From contig JAIRKO010000051.1 of NCBI GenBank assembly GCA_031260045.1, forward strand, positions 52,330-116,329: a stretch of DNA of 64,000 nt, read 5' to 3'. Numbering within the stretch: the stretch's first letter is position 1; the number at the start of each line of letters is the position of its first letter. This DNA comes from Dysgonamonadaceae bacterium. GTDB taxonomy: Bacteria; Bacteroidota; Bacteroidia; Bacteroidales; Azobacteroidaceae. The notes under the pieces were generated by a model that searched no databases, was not told the DNA's origin, and worked only from the letters and a program-made list of their open reading frames with translations. The position numbers and the translations under genes are program-made. Below are positions 23,741-33,238 of the stretch, in pieces.

Positions 23741-24817
23741 CTACATATATTTCTCCCCAAAAACCATATTCACATCCGCAACAAACTGTTTAATCCGCTG
23801 TTCGTCCGATTTTTTGCAAATCAAAAGAATACCGTCCGATTCGGCGATGATATAATCGTTAAGTCCCTGTATTACGGCTAATTTTTCCGCCGGCAAGGTA
23901 ACAAGGTTATCGGCGCTTTCGATAAAAAGCGCATCCCCTTTCAAGATGGCGTTCGCTTCCTCGTCTTTGCCCGCCAAATCATAAAGCGACCCCCACGTCC
24001 CCAAATCCGACCATCCGAAATCAGCCATTAACATATACACGTTATCGTCTTTTTCCATGATGCCGTAGTCGATTGAAATGTTCTGGCACATAGGGTATTG
24101 TTCTTCGATAAACGCAACTTCGGCAGGCGTATTGAATTTATCCAGCCCCCGATCGAAACGTGTGGTTATATCGGGCAAATGCCTGTGGAACGAATTTAAT
24201 ATCGTTTGAACATTCCAGATAAATATCCCTGAGTTCCAGAAAAATTCGCCGCTTTCGTAAAAAACCTTTGCCAGTTCGTAGTTGGGTTTTTCGGTAAAAG
24301 CCTTTACTTTTTGGATGTTATCGCTTCCGCCCTCTTCGGTTTGGATGTAGCCGTAGCCGGTTTCTGGACGATTGGGTTTTACGCCCAAAGTCAGCAAAGA
24401 CGGGAATTTATTTACGAAATTCAAGCCTGTTTGTATGTTTTTAAGAAAATTTTGTTCCTGTAAAATAAGGTGATCGGCAGGAGTAATCACGATATTGGCA
24501 TTGGGATTGATGGAGCGTATCCGGTAGGCGGCGTAGGCGATACACGGCGCGGTGTTCCGGCGGGTCGGTTCCAAAAGCATTTGACTGTCGGCGATTTCCG
24601 GCAGTTGCTGTTTCACCAAATCGGCATACATCCGGTTGGTTGCGATATAAATATTTTCCGCAGGGACGATTTGGGCGAAGCGGTCGAAAGTTTGCCGTAT
24701 CAAAGAGCGTCCGGTTCCGAAGAAATCTAAAAACTGTTTCGGTCTGTTTTCACGGCTAAAAGGCCAGAAGCGGCTGCCGATTCCGCCGCCCATGATTACA
24801 CAATAATTGTTTTTCAT
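23741..24817 (-). CDS. Mannose-1-phosphate guanylyltransferase
   Basis: 358 aa from ATG 24817; the upstream ATG at 24847 would place the promoter inside the gene. It makes GDP-mannose from mannose-1-phosphate and GTP. The nucleotide-binding signature is VIMGGGIGSRFWPFSRENRP-KQF, followed by PADHLI (metal/substrate loop), TLGVKPNRPETGYGYI and FTEKPN. The single-domain length lacks the C-terminal isomerase of bifunctional ManC. The product feeds surface polysaccharide or protein glycosylation. Confidence 0.94.
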   Translation of the reverse strand: MKNNYCVIMGGGIGSRFWPFSRENRPKQFLDFFGTGRSLIRQTFDRFAQIVPAENIYIATNRMYADLVKQQLPEIADSQMLLEPTRRNTAPCIAYAAYRIRSINPNANIVITPADHLILQEQNFLKNIQTGLNFVNKFPSLLTLGVKPNRPETGYGYIQTEEGGSDNIQKVKAFTEKPNYELAKVFYESGEFFWNSGIFIWNVQTILNSFHRHLPDITTRFDRGLDKFNTPAEVAFIEEQYPMCQNISIDYGIMEKDDNVYMLMADFGWSDLGTWGSLYDLAGKDEEANAILKGDALFIESADNLVTLPAEKLAVIQGLNDYIIAESDGILLICKKSDEQRIKQFVADVNMVFGEKYM

Positions 24818-24844
24818 AAGTATACAAAATTTGTTTTTGCACTG

Positions 24845-24852
24845 CAAAAATA
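24845..24852 (-). promoter_or_regulatory. -7 element of the guanylyltransferase gene
   Basis: Minus-strand TATTTTTG lies 27 bp before ATG 24817. No clear -33 box is seen. Confidence 0.5.
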
Positions 24853-24960
24853 CGACTTAAATTTTAAAATAAGAACTAAGAGTTAAGAACTAAAAACTAA
24901 AAATAATGATAACTCTTATGTTCTTTACTTCGCGCCTCCACGTCTTAGCGTACAAACAAT

Positions 24961-25212
24961 CTGCACATCCAATCCCGAAAAATTACATCTAATCTTGGAA
25001 AATTACATCTAATTCCGGAATATTACATGTAATCTCGGAAAATTACATGTAATTCTGGGATATTACATCTAATCATAAAATATTTACATGTAATTCTGAA
25101 ATATTACATGTAATCTTGGAATATTACATCTAATTTCGGAATATTACATGTAATCTTGAAATATTTAGATGTAATTTCGGAATATTACATGTAATTTTTT
25201 AAAATTATATGT
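24961..25212. repeat. Tandem array of 20-bp units with an ATTACATGTAAT core
   Basis: About 12 units begin every 20-21 bp (24981, 25001, 25021, 25041, 25061, 25082, 25101, 25121, 25141, 25161, 25182, degenerate ends). Each has the core ATTACATSTAAT, often the perfect palindrome ATTACATGTAAT, joined by a YYSGGAAWA-like linker. The linkers vary while the core and the spacing are kept. It fills the gap between the guanylyltransferase promoter and thiL, flanked on both sides by TTAAGAACT-type repeats. There is no open frame across it and no cas gene. Function unknown. Confidence 0.9.
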
Positions 25213-25257
25213 CCCGCAAGAGAACTAAGAATAATGATAACTCTTGGTTCTTAACTG

Positions 25258-26286
25258 TTAACTATTAGTTCTTTCCAAAGAGTTCCAACCTTGTGCAACC
25301 AAAGCTATTTCCGTGCCGTCGCGGGCTATCAGGTTGGTTCCCTCTGCGGCGTCGCAAATGTTCCCGATGAGTTTAACGGCGTCGATACGCTCCATTTTCT
25401 CGTGCAGACTCAGGGGAACGGTGAACAGCAATTCGTAATCTTCCCCGCCGTTCAAAGCGGCAGTCGTCAGGTTCATGTTGAATTGTTCCGCCATCAGGGC
25501 GGTTTGGTAATCAATCGGGATGCGTTCTTCGTATATCCGGCAACCGACGCCGCTTTCCGTGCAGATGTGCAGCAGTTCCGACGAAAGCCCGTCTGAAACG
25601 TCAATCATCGAAGTGGGCAAAATACCGTTTTCCTCCAAAATGTGGACGACGTCTTTCCGCGCTTCGGGTTTTAACTGCCGTTCCAGCAGATATTCTTTTC
25701 CCGCAAAATCGGGCGTGAAATCTTTTTCACCGGCAAAAACGGCTTTTTCCCGTTCCAACAATTGCAAACCCATGTAGGCGGCGCCTAAATCACCGGAAAC
25801 GTAAATCAAATCGGTGTTTTTGGCTTTATTTCGGTAAACAATCCGGTCGCCGGAAGCTTCGCCGATGCAAGTAATACCGATGCAAAGCCCGGTGAGCGAC
25901 GCGGAAGTATCCCCGCCCACCAAATCCACCCCGTAAATCTCGCAAGCCAATTGCAAACCGGCGTAAAAATCCTCCAAATCCTCTACCGAAAACCGTTTGG
26001 AGATGCCCAACGCAACGGTAATCTGCCGGGGTTGACCGTTCATGGCGTATATATCCGAAAAATTTACAACCGCCGATTTATAACCGAGATGTTTGAGCGG
26101 CACATACGTCAAATCGAAATGAATGCCTTCCAGCAAAATGTCGGTCGTTACCAGCGCCTCTTTGTCTTTGTACGACAAAACGGCGGCGTCATCGCCGATA
26201 CCTTTGAGCGTACTGCTGTTTTTGATTGTTGTTTTTTCGGTCAAATGCTTGATTAGACCGAATTCGCCTAATGATGAGATTTCCAT
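25258..26286 (-). CDS. thiL: Thiamine-monophosphate kinase
   Basis: 342 aa. It phosphorylates thiamine phosphate to thiamine diphosphate, the last step of the pathway. N-terminal LGEFGLIKHL and the GIGDDAAVL metal/ATP loop are followed by TTDILLEGIHFDLTYVPLKH, LVGGDTSAS and MIDVSDGLSSEL, which define ThiL of the PurM superfamily. It stands alone but complements thiH at 37276. The start is fixed by MEISSLGEFG. Confidence 0.95.
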   Translation of the reverse strand: MEISSLGEFGLIKHLTEKTTIKNSSTLKGIGDDAAVLSYKDKEALVTTDILLEGIHFDLTYVPLKHLGYKSAVVNFSDIYAMNGQPRQITVALGISKRFSVEDLEDFYAGLQLACEIYGVDLVGGDTSASLTGLCIGITCIGEASGDRIVYRNKAKNTDLIYVSGDLGAAYMGLQLLEREKAVFAGEKDFTPDFAGKEYLLERQLKPEARKDVVHILEENGILPTSMIDVSDGLSSELLHICTESGVGCRIYEERIPIDYQTALMAEQFNMNLTTAALNGGEDYELLFTVPLSLHEKMERIDAVKLIGNICDAAEGTNLIARDGTEIALVAQGWNSLERTNS

Positions 26287-26357
26287 TATTAATTAAGAAT
26301 TAAGTTATAATTTATATCTTTGACATGTTTGTAATCAGAAATTTTTTGAAATTTATA

Positions 26358-28352
26358 TTATTTATTTCTGTTTCTTTGTATCCGCACCGCATTCAGGATA
26401 GCCAGCAACGCCACGCCTACGTCGGCAAAAACGGCTTCCCACATCGTTGCCAATCCGCCTACGCCGAGCAGTAGCACGGCGGCTTTTACCGAAAATGCAA
26501 GCGTGATGTTTTGCCAGACAGTGCGCTTTGTCTGTTTTCCGATGGCGATTGCCAAGGGGATTTTGCTCGGCATATCGTCCTGTATCACCACGTCGGCGGT
26601 TTCGATGGTGGCATCGCTGCCCAGTCCGCCCATCGCTATGCCGACGTCGCTCAAAGCCACTACCGGCGCATCGTTTACGCCATCGCCCACGAAAGCGACG
26701 GTTTCGTTCCGCGCTTTTATTTCTTTTACCTTGTTCACTTTATCTTCGGGCAACAGGTCGCCGAAAGCGTGTGCAATTCCCAATTTTTCGGCAACGAATT
26801 TCACGACCGCCGATTTGTCGCCGCTCAACATGGTGGGTTTTACTCCTAATGCTTTCAGGCGGTTGATGGTTACTTTTGCGTCGGGCTTGGTGCTGTCGGC
26901 AATGGTCAGGTAGCCCGCAAACCGGCGGTCATACGCAACGGCGACAACCGTATAAACAATGTTGTTCGTATCCACATCGTAAACGATACCGAATTTGTCC
27001 ATCATCCTGAAATTGCCGACCAACAGTTCTTTGCCGTTCACAGTTGCCCGAAGTCCGTATCCGGCGAGTTCTTCGACGTTTTCCAAGCGGATATCGCGAT
27101 TTATTTCCCCGACAAAGTGATGAATTGCCGTTGCCACAGGGTGCGTGCTGTTGCTTTCGAGCGCATTAACCATTTGCAGGATTTTGTTTTCGTCAACATC
27201 CGGGCTGAAAACCGTTTCCTGTACCTTGAAAACGCCTTCGGTCATCGTGCCGGTCTTGTCCATCACCACATTTTGAACATTAGCCAGCATATCCAAAAAA
27301 TTGCTGCCCTTCACCAAAATACCGTTGCGACTCGCCGCCCCGATTCCGCCGAAATATCCGAGCGGAATAGAGATTACTAATGCGCAGGGGCAGGAAATAA
27401 CTAAAAATATCAGGGCGCGATAAAGCCATTCGGCAAATCGGTAGCCATCGACAAAAAAGTACGGCACGACGGTAATTGCAGCCGCAAGAGCAACGACAAT
27501 CGGCGTATAAATTCGTGCAAATTTACGGATAAACAGCTCGGTGGGGGCTTTTTGCGAAGCGGCGTTTTGCACGAGTTCCAAAATACGGCTCAACTTGCTG
27601 TCCTGATAGGCGGCGGTAACTTTCACCTGCACAACGGTATTCAGGTTTATCATGCCCGCCAGCACGGTTTCGCCTCTGCGTTTGGTGTCGGGCTTGCTTT
27701 CGCCGGTGAGGGCGGCGGTATTGAACGAGGCGGTTTCGGACAATAATTCGCCGTCAAGTCCGAGTTTTTCGCCCGGTTTGAGGCGGATGATATCGCCGAT
27801 TTTCACGTTTTCGGCTTTTACCGTTTGCGGTTGCCCGCCGTTCATGACGGTAACTTCGTCGGGACGCTGGTCAAGCAATGCGCTGATATTGCTTTTCGCC
27901 CGCTTGACGGCAAGCGTCTGGAATACTTCGCCCACCGCATAAAACAGCATGACCGCAACGCCTTCGGGGTATTCGCCGATGGCAAACGCCCCGATGGTGG
28001 CAATCGTCATCAGCAGAAATTCGGAAAAGACCTCGCCTTTGGCAATGCTCTCAAAAGCTTCTTTCACCACCGGCAAGCCGACCGGCGCGTATGCGGCAAC
28101 GTACCAGAGGATTCGTATCCAGCCCGCAAACCAGCTTGACGTGATAAAATTATCCAGCACAATGCCGGTAATTAACAGCAAAAAGGAAATAATCGCCGGC
28201 AAAAACAGGGTAAAAACGCTTCCATTCTCGCCCGAATGGTCGTGGTTATGCCTCGAATGGTCGTGGCTGTGGTTTGCCTTCTGATAAATTTTTTCTTCCT
28301 GTGTGCAGCAGAGTTGCCTACCCTGTGCATCGTAAATGTGTTTATGTTTCAT
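26358..28352 (-). CDS. Zn/Cd/Pb-type P1B ATPase
   Basis: 664 aa. It exports soft divalent metals using ATP. The N-terminus has no full HMA fold but is rich in His and Cys (CCTQ, then HSHDHSRHNHDHSGENG). Core motifs are TGES, membrane ion site SCPCALVIS, phosphorylation DKTGTMTEG, HP motif THPVATAI, and hinge VAFVGDGVNDAP. The C-terminal helix carries the Asp expected in zinc transporters (FADVGVALLAILNAVR). The Fur/Zur-family gene directly upstream and a palindrome over its promoter suggest metal-responsive control. Confidence 0.94.
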   Translation of the reverse strand: MKHKHIYDAQGRQLCCTQEEKIYQKANHSHDHSRHNHDHSGENGSVFTLFLPAIISFLLLITGIVLDNFITSSWFAGWIRILWYVAAYAPVGLPVVKEAFESIAKGEVFSEFLLMTIATIGAFAIGEYPEGVAVMLFYAVGEVFQTLAVKRAKSNISALLDQRPDEVTVMNGGQPQTVKAENVKIGDIIRLKPGEKLGLDGELLSETASFNTAALTGESKPDTKRRGETVLAGMINLNTVVQVKVTAAYQDSKLSRILELVQNAASQKAPTELFIRKFARIYTPIVVALAAAITVVPYFFVDGYRFAEWLYRALIFLVISCPCALVISIPLGYFGGIGAASRNGILVKGSNFLDMLANVQNVVMDKTGTMTEGVFKVQETVFSPDVDENKILQMVNALESNSTHPVATAIHHFVGEINRDIRLENVEELAGYGLRATVNGKELLVGNFRMMDKFGIVYDVDTNNIVYTVVAVAYDRRFAGYLTIADSTKPDAKVTINRLKALGVKPTMLSGDKSAVVKFVAEKLGIAHAFGDLLPEDKVNKVKEIKARNETVAFVGDGVNDAPVVALSDVGIAMGGLGSDATIETADVVIQDDMPSKIPLAIAIGKQTKRTVWQNITLAFSVKAAVLLLGVGGLATMWEAVFADVGVALLAILNAVRIQRNRNK

Positions 28353-28377
28353 ATAATTTCATGTTTAAAATACGGTG

Positions 28378-28412
28378 CAAAGGTAATATGCACAGCCGCG
28401 CAACTAAGTTGC
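28378..28412 (-). promoter_or_regulatory. Promoter with overlapping dyad operator for the P1B ATPase
   Basis: The minus-strand -7 box TACCTTTG is at 28378-28385. The perfect 13-bp dyad GCAACT-A-AGTTGC (28400-28412) covers the -33 region and overlaps the last codons of the Fur-family gene. A Fur/Zur-type repressor bound there would block the promoter. Confidence 0.6.
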
Positions 28413-28826
28413 AAACTTCAAACACTCGCTGCAAATCCCTTTAATAACGAGATTTACGCTTTCAAAAAATAAACCTTCAGGCGCTTTAATTCCCGGAATG
28501 GCGATGTTTTCCAGACAAAAAGTTTTTCCGCATTTGCGACAGTGGAAATGTACGTGTAAATTGTCCAGCTCGCAATCGCAGCCGTCATTGCAAACAGCGT
28601 ATTTAATCGACCCTGAACCGTCGTCAATGCTGTGAATGAGCTTGTGTTCAAGAAATAAATGAATGGTACGCGAAACCGTCGACTTGTCGACCGTTTCCAG
28701 CGTGTATTCCAAATCGGTCATACTGAAAGCCCTGTCGAATCCGAACATTGTTCTTAAAATCAGGATGCGGATGGAAGTGGGTTTTATGCCGCGTTTTTCC
28801 AATATTTTTATGCACAGATCATTCAT
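28404..28826 (-). CDS. Fur-family metal regulator (probably Zur-like)
   Basis: 140 aa. A winged-helix N-terminal domain (about 1-80, with VDKSTVSRTIHLFLEHKLIH as the recognition region) is followed by the dimerisation domain with HVHFHCRKCGKTFCLE. The CxxC pair here and CSEC near the end give the structural zinc site. Its position just upstream of a zinc-type ATPase favours zinc sensing. A minus-strand -7 box, TACTTTTG, lies at 28856-28863. Confidence 0.9.
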   Translation of the reverse strand: MNDLCIKILEKRGIKPTSIRILILRTMFGFDRAFSMTDLEYTLETVDKSTVSRTIHLFLEHKLIHSIDDGSGSIKYAVCNDGCDCELDNLHVHFHCRKCGKTFCLENIAIPGIKAPEGLFFESVNLVIKGICSECLKFAT

Positions 28827-28835
28827 TTTACCATA

Positions 28836-30188
28836 TTAGCGTTTATATTTTTTTGCAAAAGTAAACAAAAAAGGGACGACCGGATCATCCCGCCAAAACG
28901 CTTCGCCGATGTTAAAGACAAATCCGCCTGTTTGTTTTCCGAATCCGTAGTCGATGCGGAGGTTTACATTGTGCTTGAACTCCCACCGCAAGCCGATACC
29001 GTAGGTAACGAGCATGTTTTTCATCTTGAACCCCCTCTTATCCCTGACGAACGCATGTCCTCCCTTACTTGGTTCGCAAAATCACCTCCCCCTTGAAATG
29101 CTGCACTCCGCTGTGCTTTCAAATGTTCTCTGAAATTTCCTCCCTTACTTAAATCTCTCGGATTAATTGCCATGCTCTTTGTCTGTTATCTGTTTACATT
29201 CTTAGCGCTACCTGATAAACAACCCAACCTGTCCACGTTAATATGCCTGCTATGATGAGAAACCAATATATCTTATATATTATCTCCCCAAAAACAAACG
29301 GTAATATCACTAAAACTATTGTTATTACCACTCCATTCCTGTACCCATCCTCCGCCTCAAAAAACGGAGACCAGTTACTGCTAACTAAAATCATAGTGAA
29401 AAACACTCCTCCAATTAACATTATCACAGCACACAATAATTTGCTTATAAAATAGTTCATCTCTCTCTTCCCTCCTAAAAATTAAATTAACCTTAAATAC
29501 TCACTAACATAAATACTGTTTATAACACTTAAATATATATTCTAAATACGAAAATTCTATATATATAAATATAACATGTATAGAATTTTGCTCTTTTATA
29601 TATATATCGATGCCCTTCTATGTAGGAAAAGTCGTCTATTTTGGAAATATAGGTATAGGTGAAATCCAGCTTTCCGCCGACATACAAATTTCCCGACAAC
29701 CGGTATTGATAGTTTGCGTCAATCAGGATTTTTTTGCGCGTGTAATTGATGACGGGATTCGTTTTACAGGCGTCGTAGCTGATGCCCCAAAAGTTCAACG
29801 GCTTTGTGGTAAAAGCCACGTCGTAGGATAAAACCGATTTGCCGCCTTTGAAGTAGCAGTTCCCTTCGGCGGAAAGCAAGTAGAACCCCAGCAACGAGGC
29901 ATTGAACGTGATGGTTACATTGGACGGGCGTAGTGTTGAGTCGGTACGGTCGATGCGATACAGCTCCGACGCCATTCCCCCGATTCCAAAGCCTGCTTCG
30001 CGGGTATAGGAGGGCATTGCTACAAAACTCATGTCCAGTTTTTGCTCAAATGTCCGGTCTATATTTCCGTATATTAATCGGTTCCAGTACGAGTTCTTCT
30101 TTTTATTTGTCGGAGTTGTGCGAACGGTATTTCTTATTTCGTTACTTGCAATAGTCGGGATTTGTTTCTCCGATTGTTGATAGTACAA
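28836..30188 (-). pseudogene. BamA/TamA-family outer-membrane protein, broken
   Basis: Two pieces of one surface-antigen-type barrel are visible. The N-terminal piece (30188 to about 29600) reads YWNRLIYGNIDRTFEQK and SFVAMPSYTREAGFGIGGMA. The C-terminal piece (29024-28836) reads YGIGLRWEFKHNVNLRIDYG and continues to the family's barrel end. Between them the expected middle, about 120-130 residues, is gone and is replaced by 500 bp carrying an unrelated small ORF. The start is also damaged: ATGAAAAAAGCAG lies upstream but in another frame, and the open frame begins only with TTG. A REP-like repeat abuts the 5' end. Confidence 0.8.
29194..29460 (-). CDS. Small membrane protein inside the broken BamA-like gene
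   Basis: 88 aa with three hydrophobic helices (about 5-27, 41-60, 64-84) and a short loop SSNWSPFFEAEDGYRNG. No family is recognised. It occupies the segment that replaced the middle of the BamA-like gene, so it probably arrived by insertion or recombination. Two CCTCCCTTACTT motifs (29057 and 29141) lie downstream of it. It might be an orphan immunity-type or uncharacterised membrane protein; this is speculation. Confidence 0.5.
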   Translation of the reverse strand: MNYFISKLLCAVIMLIGGVFFTMILVSSNWSPFFEAEDGYRNGVVITIVLVILPFVFGEIIYKIYWFLIIAGILTWTGWVVYQVALRM

Positions 30189-30239
30189 CTGCTTTTTTCA
30201 TTTGAAATAAGTATGTGTGAACAAGTAAATTATATTTTT

Positions 30240-30290
30240 TAATTTTTATTCCGGATTGCTTCAGGCTACGTGGTTCGCAAAGACGAGGAT
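30240..30290. repeat. REP-like element at the dxs 3' end
   Basis: CCGGATTGCTTCAGGCTACG followed by GGTTCGCAAAGACGAGG is a copy of the GGATTGCTTC family. It begins between the broken BamA-like gene and dxs, and its right part encodes the last residues of Dxs. Confidence 0.75.
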
Positions 30291-32158
30291 AGAATCGTTT
30301 CAGCAATCCCATCCGCATCCATGCCACACAAACGGTAGAGTTCGGGAATCGTTCCATGTTCAATAAAACGGTCGGGCGTCCCAATTCGCTTAATCGTCGG
30401 CGTGTAGCCGTTTTCCGTCATAAATTCCATGACGGCAGTACCCAAGCCGCCCTGAATGGTTCCGTTTTCGACCGTAACGATTCGCCGGAAATTTTTCCCA
30501 ACCTCGTGCAGCAATTCCGTGTCGAGGGGTTTTAAGTAAATCATATCGTAATGCGCCGCGTCCACTCCTGATTCTTTCGCCTTTTCGATGGCTTCGGCGG
30601 CGATGTTTCCTATCGTGCCGATGGTTAGCACTGCCGTTCCCGTCCCGTCTTTCAGCTTGCGCCCCTTGCCGACGGGTAGTATTTCAAACGGTTTTTCCCA
30701 GTTTCTCAACTCCCCTTTCCCGCGCGGGTAGCGAATGACAAAAACGCCCATTCTCGGACGGCTTGCGGTGAACATCAGGTTGCGGAGCGCGATTTCGTTC
30801 AGCGGGGAGGCAATGGTGAGGTTCGGAATGCAGCGCAGGTACGACAAATCGAAAACGCCGTGATGCGTTGCGCCGTCTTCGCCGACCAGTCCCGCCCGGT
30901 CGAGGCAAAGCACCATATTGAGTTTTTGCAGGGCGGCGTCGTGAATAACCTGATCGTAGGCGCGTTGCATAAACGCAGAATAAATGTTGCAGAACGGCAA
31001 TATGCCCTCCTTTGCCAGTCCTGCGGCATAGGTTACGGCATGACCTTCGGCAATGCCGACGTCGAAAGCGCGTTCGGGCATTTCTTTCATCAGGTAAATC
31101 ATGGAGCAGCCTGTGGGCATAGCCGGCGTAATGCCGACAATTCGCGCGTTTTCCTTCGCCAGTTCGACCAGCGTATAACCGAAAATATCCTGATAGAGTT
31201 GCGGTTCGTCTTTTGACTCCCGAACGGTTCGCTCGCCCGTTTCCTTGTTAAATTTTCCGGGAGCGTGCCAAACAGTGGCTTCCCGCTCGGCAGGTTCAAA
31301 ACCTTTGCCCTTGACTGTCCTGATGTGAAGCAGTTTGGGACCCGACATGTTTTTGATGTTGTTGATAATCCGCACCAGTCCGTTCACATCGTGACCGTCC
31401 ACCGGTCCGAAATAGCGGATATTGAAACCCTCGAATATGTTGTGCTGATGGGTCAGCAGGGCTTTCAAACTATTGTTGAAGCGCAGGATGGCTTCTTTTT
31501 TGCCTTCGCGGAAAAAGCCTTTTTCTTTCAATGAATTATATAGTTTATACCGGATTGCGTTGTAAGTTCGCGACGCTGTGATGTTCACCAAGTATTCGCT
31601 CATTCCGCCGACTGGTTTGTCAATCGACATATTGTTGTCATTTAAGATAATAAGCAGATTATTCGGCGTTGAAGAAGCGTTATTCAAGCCCTCAAAAGCC
31701 AGTCCGCCGGTCATGGCGCCGTCGCCGATGACGGCTACAATTTTCCGGTCGGTTTCATTTTTCAGTTTCATGGCGACAGCCATTCCCAAAGCGGCGGAAA
31801 TCGAATTGGAAGCGTGTCCGGCAATAAAAGCATCGTATTCGCTTTCTGCGGGATTCGGGAATCCGCCTATTCCACCGAATTTGCGAAGGGTTGGAAAGAG
31901 GTCGCGGCGCCCGGTCAGGATTTTGTGACCGTAGGCTTGATGCCCCACATCCCAAACGATGCGGTCGTGCGGCGTGTTGAAAGCGTAGTGCAGGGCAACC
32001 GTCAATTCAACGACGCCGAGACTGGAAGCAAAATGTCCGGGATTTTCGGCAAGCACTTCGATGATGTATTGCCTTAATTCCTTGCAGACCGCCGCCAATT
32101 CTTCGGGCTTCAGTAAACGTAAATCGGCGGGGGAATTGATTTGTTTTAGTAAGTTCAT
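30266..32158 (-). CDS. dxs: 1-Deoxy-D-xylulose-5-phosphate synthase
   Basis: 630 aa. It condenses pyruvate and glyceraldehyde-3-phosphate with thiamine diphosphate, the first step of the MEP isoprenoid pathway and also a thiamine/pyridoxal precursor route. Motifs are [35 protein letters not shown], the ThDP site [17 protein letters not shown]...[17 protein letters not shown], and the transketolase Glu region [17 protein letters not shown]. The end (SSSLRTT) is coded by a REP-like repeat, so the native C-terminus was altered. A divergent promoter is shared with the GSCFA gene. Confidence 0.97.
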   Translation of the reverse strand: MNLLKQINSPADLRLLKPEELAAVCKELRQYIIEVLAENPGHFASSLGVVELTVALHYAFNTPHDRIVWDVGHQAYGHKILTGRRDLFPTLRKFGGIGGFPNPAESEYDAFIAGHASNSISAALGMAVAMKLKNETDRKIVAVIGDGAMTGGLAFEGLNNASSTPNNLLIILNDNNMSIDKPVGGMSEYLVNITASRTYNAIRYKLYNSLKEKGFFREGKKEAILRFNNSLKALLTHQHNIFEGFNIRYFGPVDGHDVNGLVRIINNIKNMSGPKLLHIRTVKGKGFEPAEREATVWHAPGKFNKETGERTVRESKDEPQLYQDIFGYTLVELAKENARIVGITPAMPTGCSMIYLMKEMPERAFDVGIAEGHAVTYAAGLAKEGILPFCNIYSAFMQRAYDQVIHDAALQKLNMVLCLDRAGLVGEDGATHHGVFDLSYLRCIPNLTIASPLNEIALRNLMFTASRPRMGVFVIRYPRGKGELRNWEKPFEILPVGKGRKLKDGTGTAVLTIGTIGNIAAEAIEKAKESGVDAAHYDMIYLKPLDTELLHEVGKNFRRIVTVENGTIQGGLGTAVMEFMTENGYTPTIKRIGTPDRFIEHGTIPELYRLCGMDADGIAETILSSSLRTT

Positions 32159-32194
32159 TGTCGTTTTTTCAGAATATAGTTAATTTCGAGCCTG

Positions 32195-32232
32195 CAAAGT
32201 TACGTAAACAGGCACATATTTTTGTAATTTTG
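32195..32232. promoter_or_regulatory. Divergent promoters of dxs and the GSCFA gene
   Basis: TAACTTTG on the minus strand (32195-32202) points towards dxs. TAATTTTG on the plus strand (32225-32232) points towards the GSCFA gene. Their -7 boxes are 22 bp apart. Confidence 0.6.
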
Positions 32233-32288
32233 CGCGGTTAATTGATGTCGCTTATGCACAAATTGACACGAAAAAAATCAGTGAACGT

Positions 32289-33224
32289 ATGAAATTCAGA
32301 ACAGAGCTGTCCGTTTCAACCGGAGATTTTAAGATTTCACATTCCGACGCGATTGCGATGGCGGGTTCCTGTTTTACGGAAAATATCGCCGTAAAAATGT
32401 CGGACGCCGGTTTCAATATCGACGCCAATCCCTTTGGTGCGATTTACAATCCTTTGTCCCTGTCTTTGAATCTCAATCGCTTGATAGATGGGAAACCGTA
32501 TGCCAAAAATGAACTTTTCGAGGACAATGGGCTGTTTCACAGTTTTGCCCACCACAGCCGTTTTTCGGGTACGGATATTTCGGAAACTTTGGAAAAAATC
32601 AACTCGCGTTTGGCGTATTCATCGGCTTTTCTTCGGAAAGCAGGTATGCTCATCGTTACATTCGGGACGGCATTCGTCTACCGTTTGCGGGTGACGGGGG
32701 CGGTTGTTTCCAACTGCCATAAACTGCCGTCTTCTCGTTTTATTCATGAACGGACGGGGCTGGAAGATATTGCAGTGGAATGGAACAGCCTTGTCGAACG
32801 TTTGAAAGGGTATGCGCCCGAAATCAAAATCCTGTTTACAGTCAGTCCGTTACGCTACCTGAAATACGGATTTCACGAAAACCAGTTAAGCAAAGCAACG
32901 CTTTTGCTGGCGATAGAAAAAATAATCCGCAACAACCGCGATACATATTATTTCCCTGCCTACGAAGCCGTAACGGATGATTTGCGGGATTACCGTTTTT
33001 ATGCCGACGACCTGATTCATCCTTCCGAACAGGCGATTGATTATGTTTGGGAAAAATTTTCCGAAGCGTATTTCGATAAGGCGACGTTGCGGATTGCACA
33101 GGAATTTGAATCTGTTGAGCGGGCGTTGCGGCATGAGCCGTTTTATCCGGAATCGGCTGAGTACAGGGAGTTTTTGAGGAAAACAGAGGAGAAGAGGGCG
33201 CGGTTGTTGCGGAGGATTACTTAG
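32289..33224 (+). CDS. GSCFA-domain protein
   Basis: 311 aa. The family name comes from the motif seen here as AGSCFTENIA (about residues 25-34). It belongs to the SGNH/GDSL hydrolase-like fold, with the nucleophile Ser in GSCF. Further conserved parts are NPFGAIYNPLSL, IVTFGTAFVYR, FTVSPLRYLK and YFPAYEAV, with the C-terminal DDLIHPSEQAIDYVWE carrying the Asp-x-x-His pair. It is probably an esterase acting on an unknown cell-envelope or sugar ester. The gene is intact. Confidence 0.9.
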   Translation: MKFRTELSVSTGDFKISHSDAIAMAGSCFTENIAVKMSDAGFNIDANPFGAIYNPLSLSLNLNRLIDGKPYAKNELFEDNGLFHSFAHHSRFSGTDISETLEKINSRLAYSSAFLRKAGMLIVTFGTAFVYRLRVTGAVVSNCHKLPSSRFIHERTGLEDIAVEWNSLVERLKGYAPEIKILFTVSPLRYLKYGFHENQLSKATLLLAIEKIIRNNRDTYYFPAYEAVTDDLRDYRFYADDLIHPSEQAIDYVWEKFSEAYFDKATLRIAQEFESVERALRHEPFYPESAEYREFLRKTEEKRARLLRRIT

Positions 33225-33238
33225 GGATTTCCATTTTT

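Noticed and set aside
24961-25212. CRISPR array
   Set aside because: The 20-bp period with a palindromic core leaves no room for 30-bp spacers, repeats are not identical, and no cas gene is present.
26310-26330. TATCTTTG promoter element
   Set aside because: It is on the plus strand while the flanking genes (thiL, ATPase) are on the minus strand, with no plus-strand gene downstream.
29529-30188. Intact 219-aa protein
   Set aside because: Its C-terminal 25 residues are AT-rich Tyr/Ile codons from the junction, and the barrel's end lies at 28836-29024, so it is a fragment.
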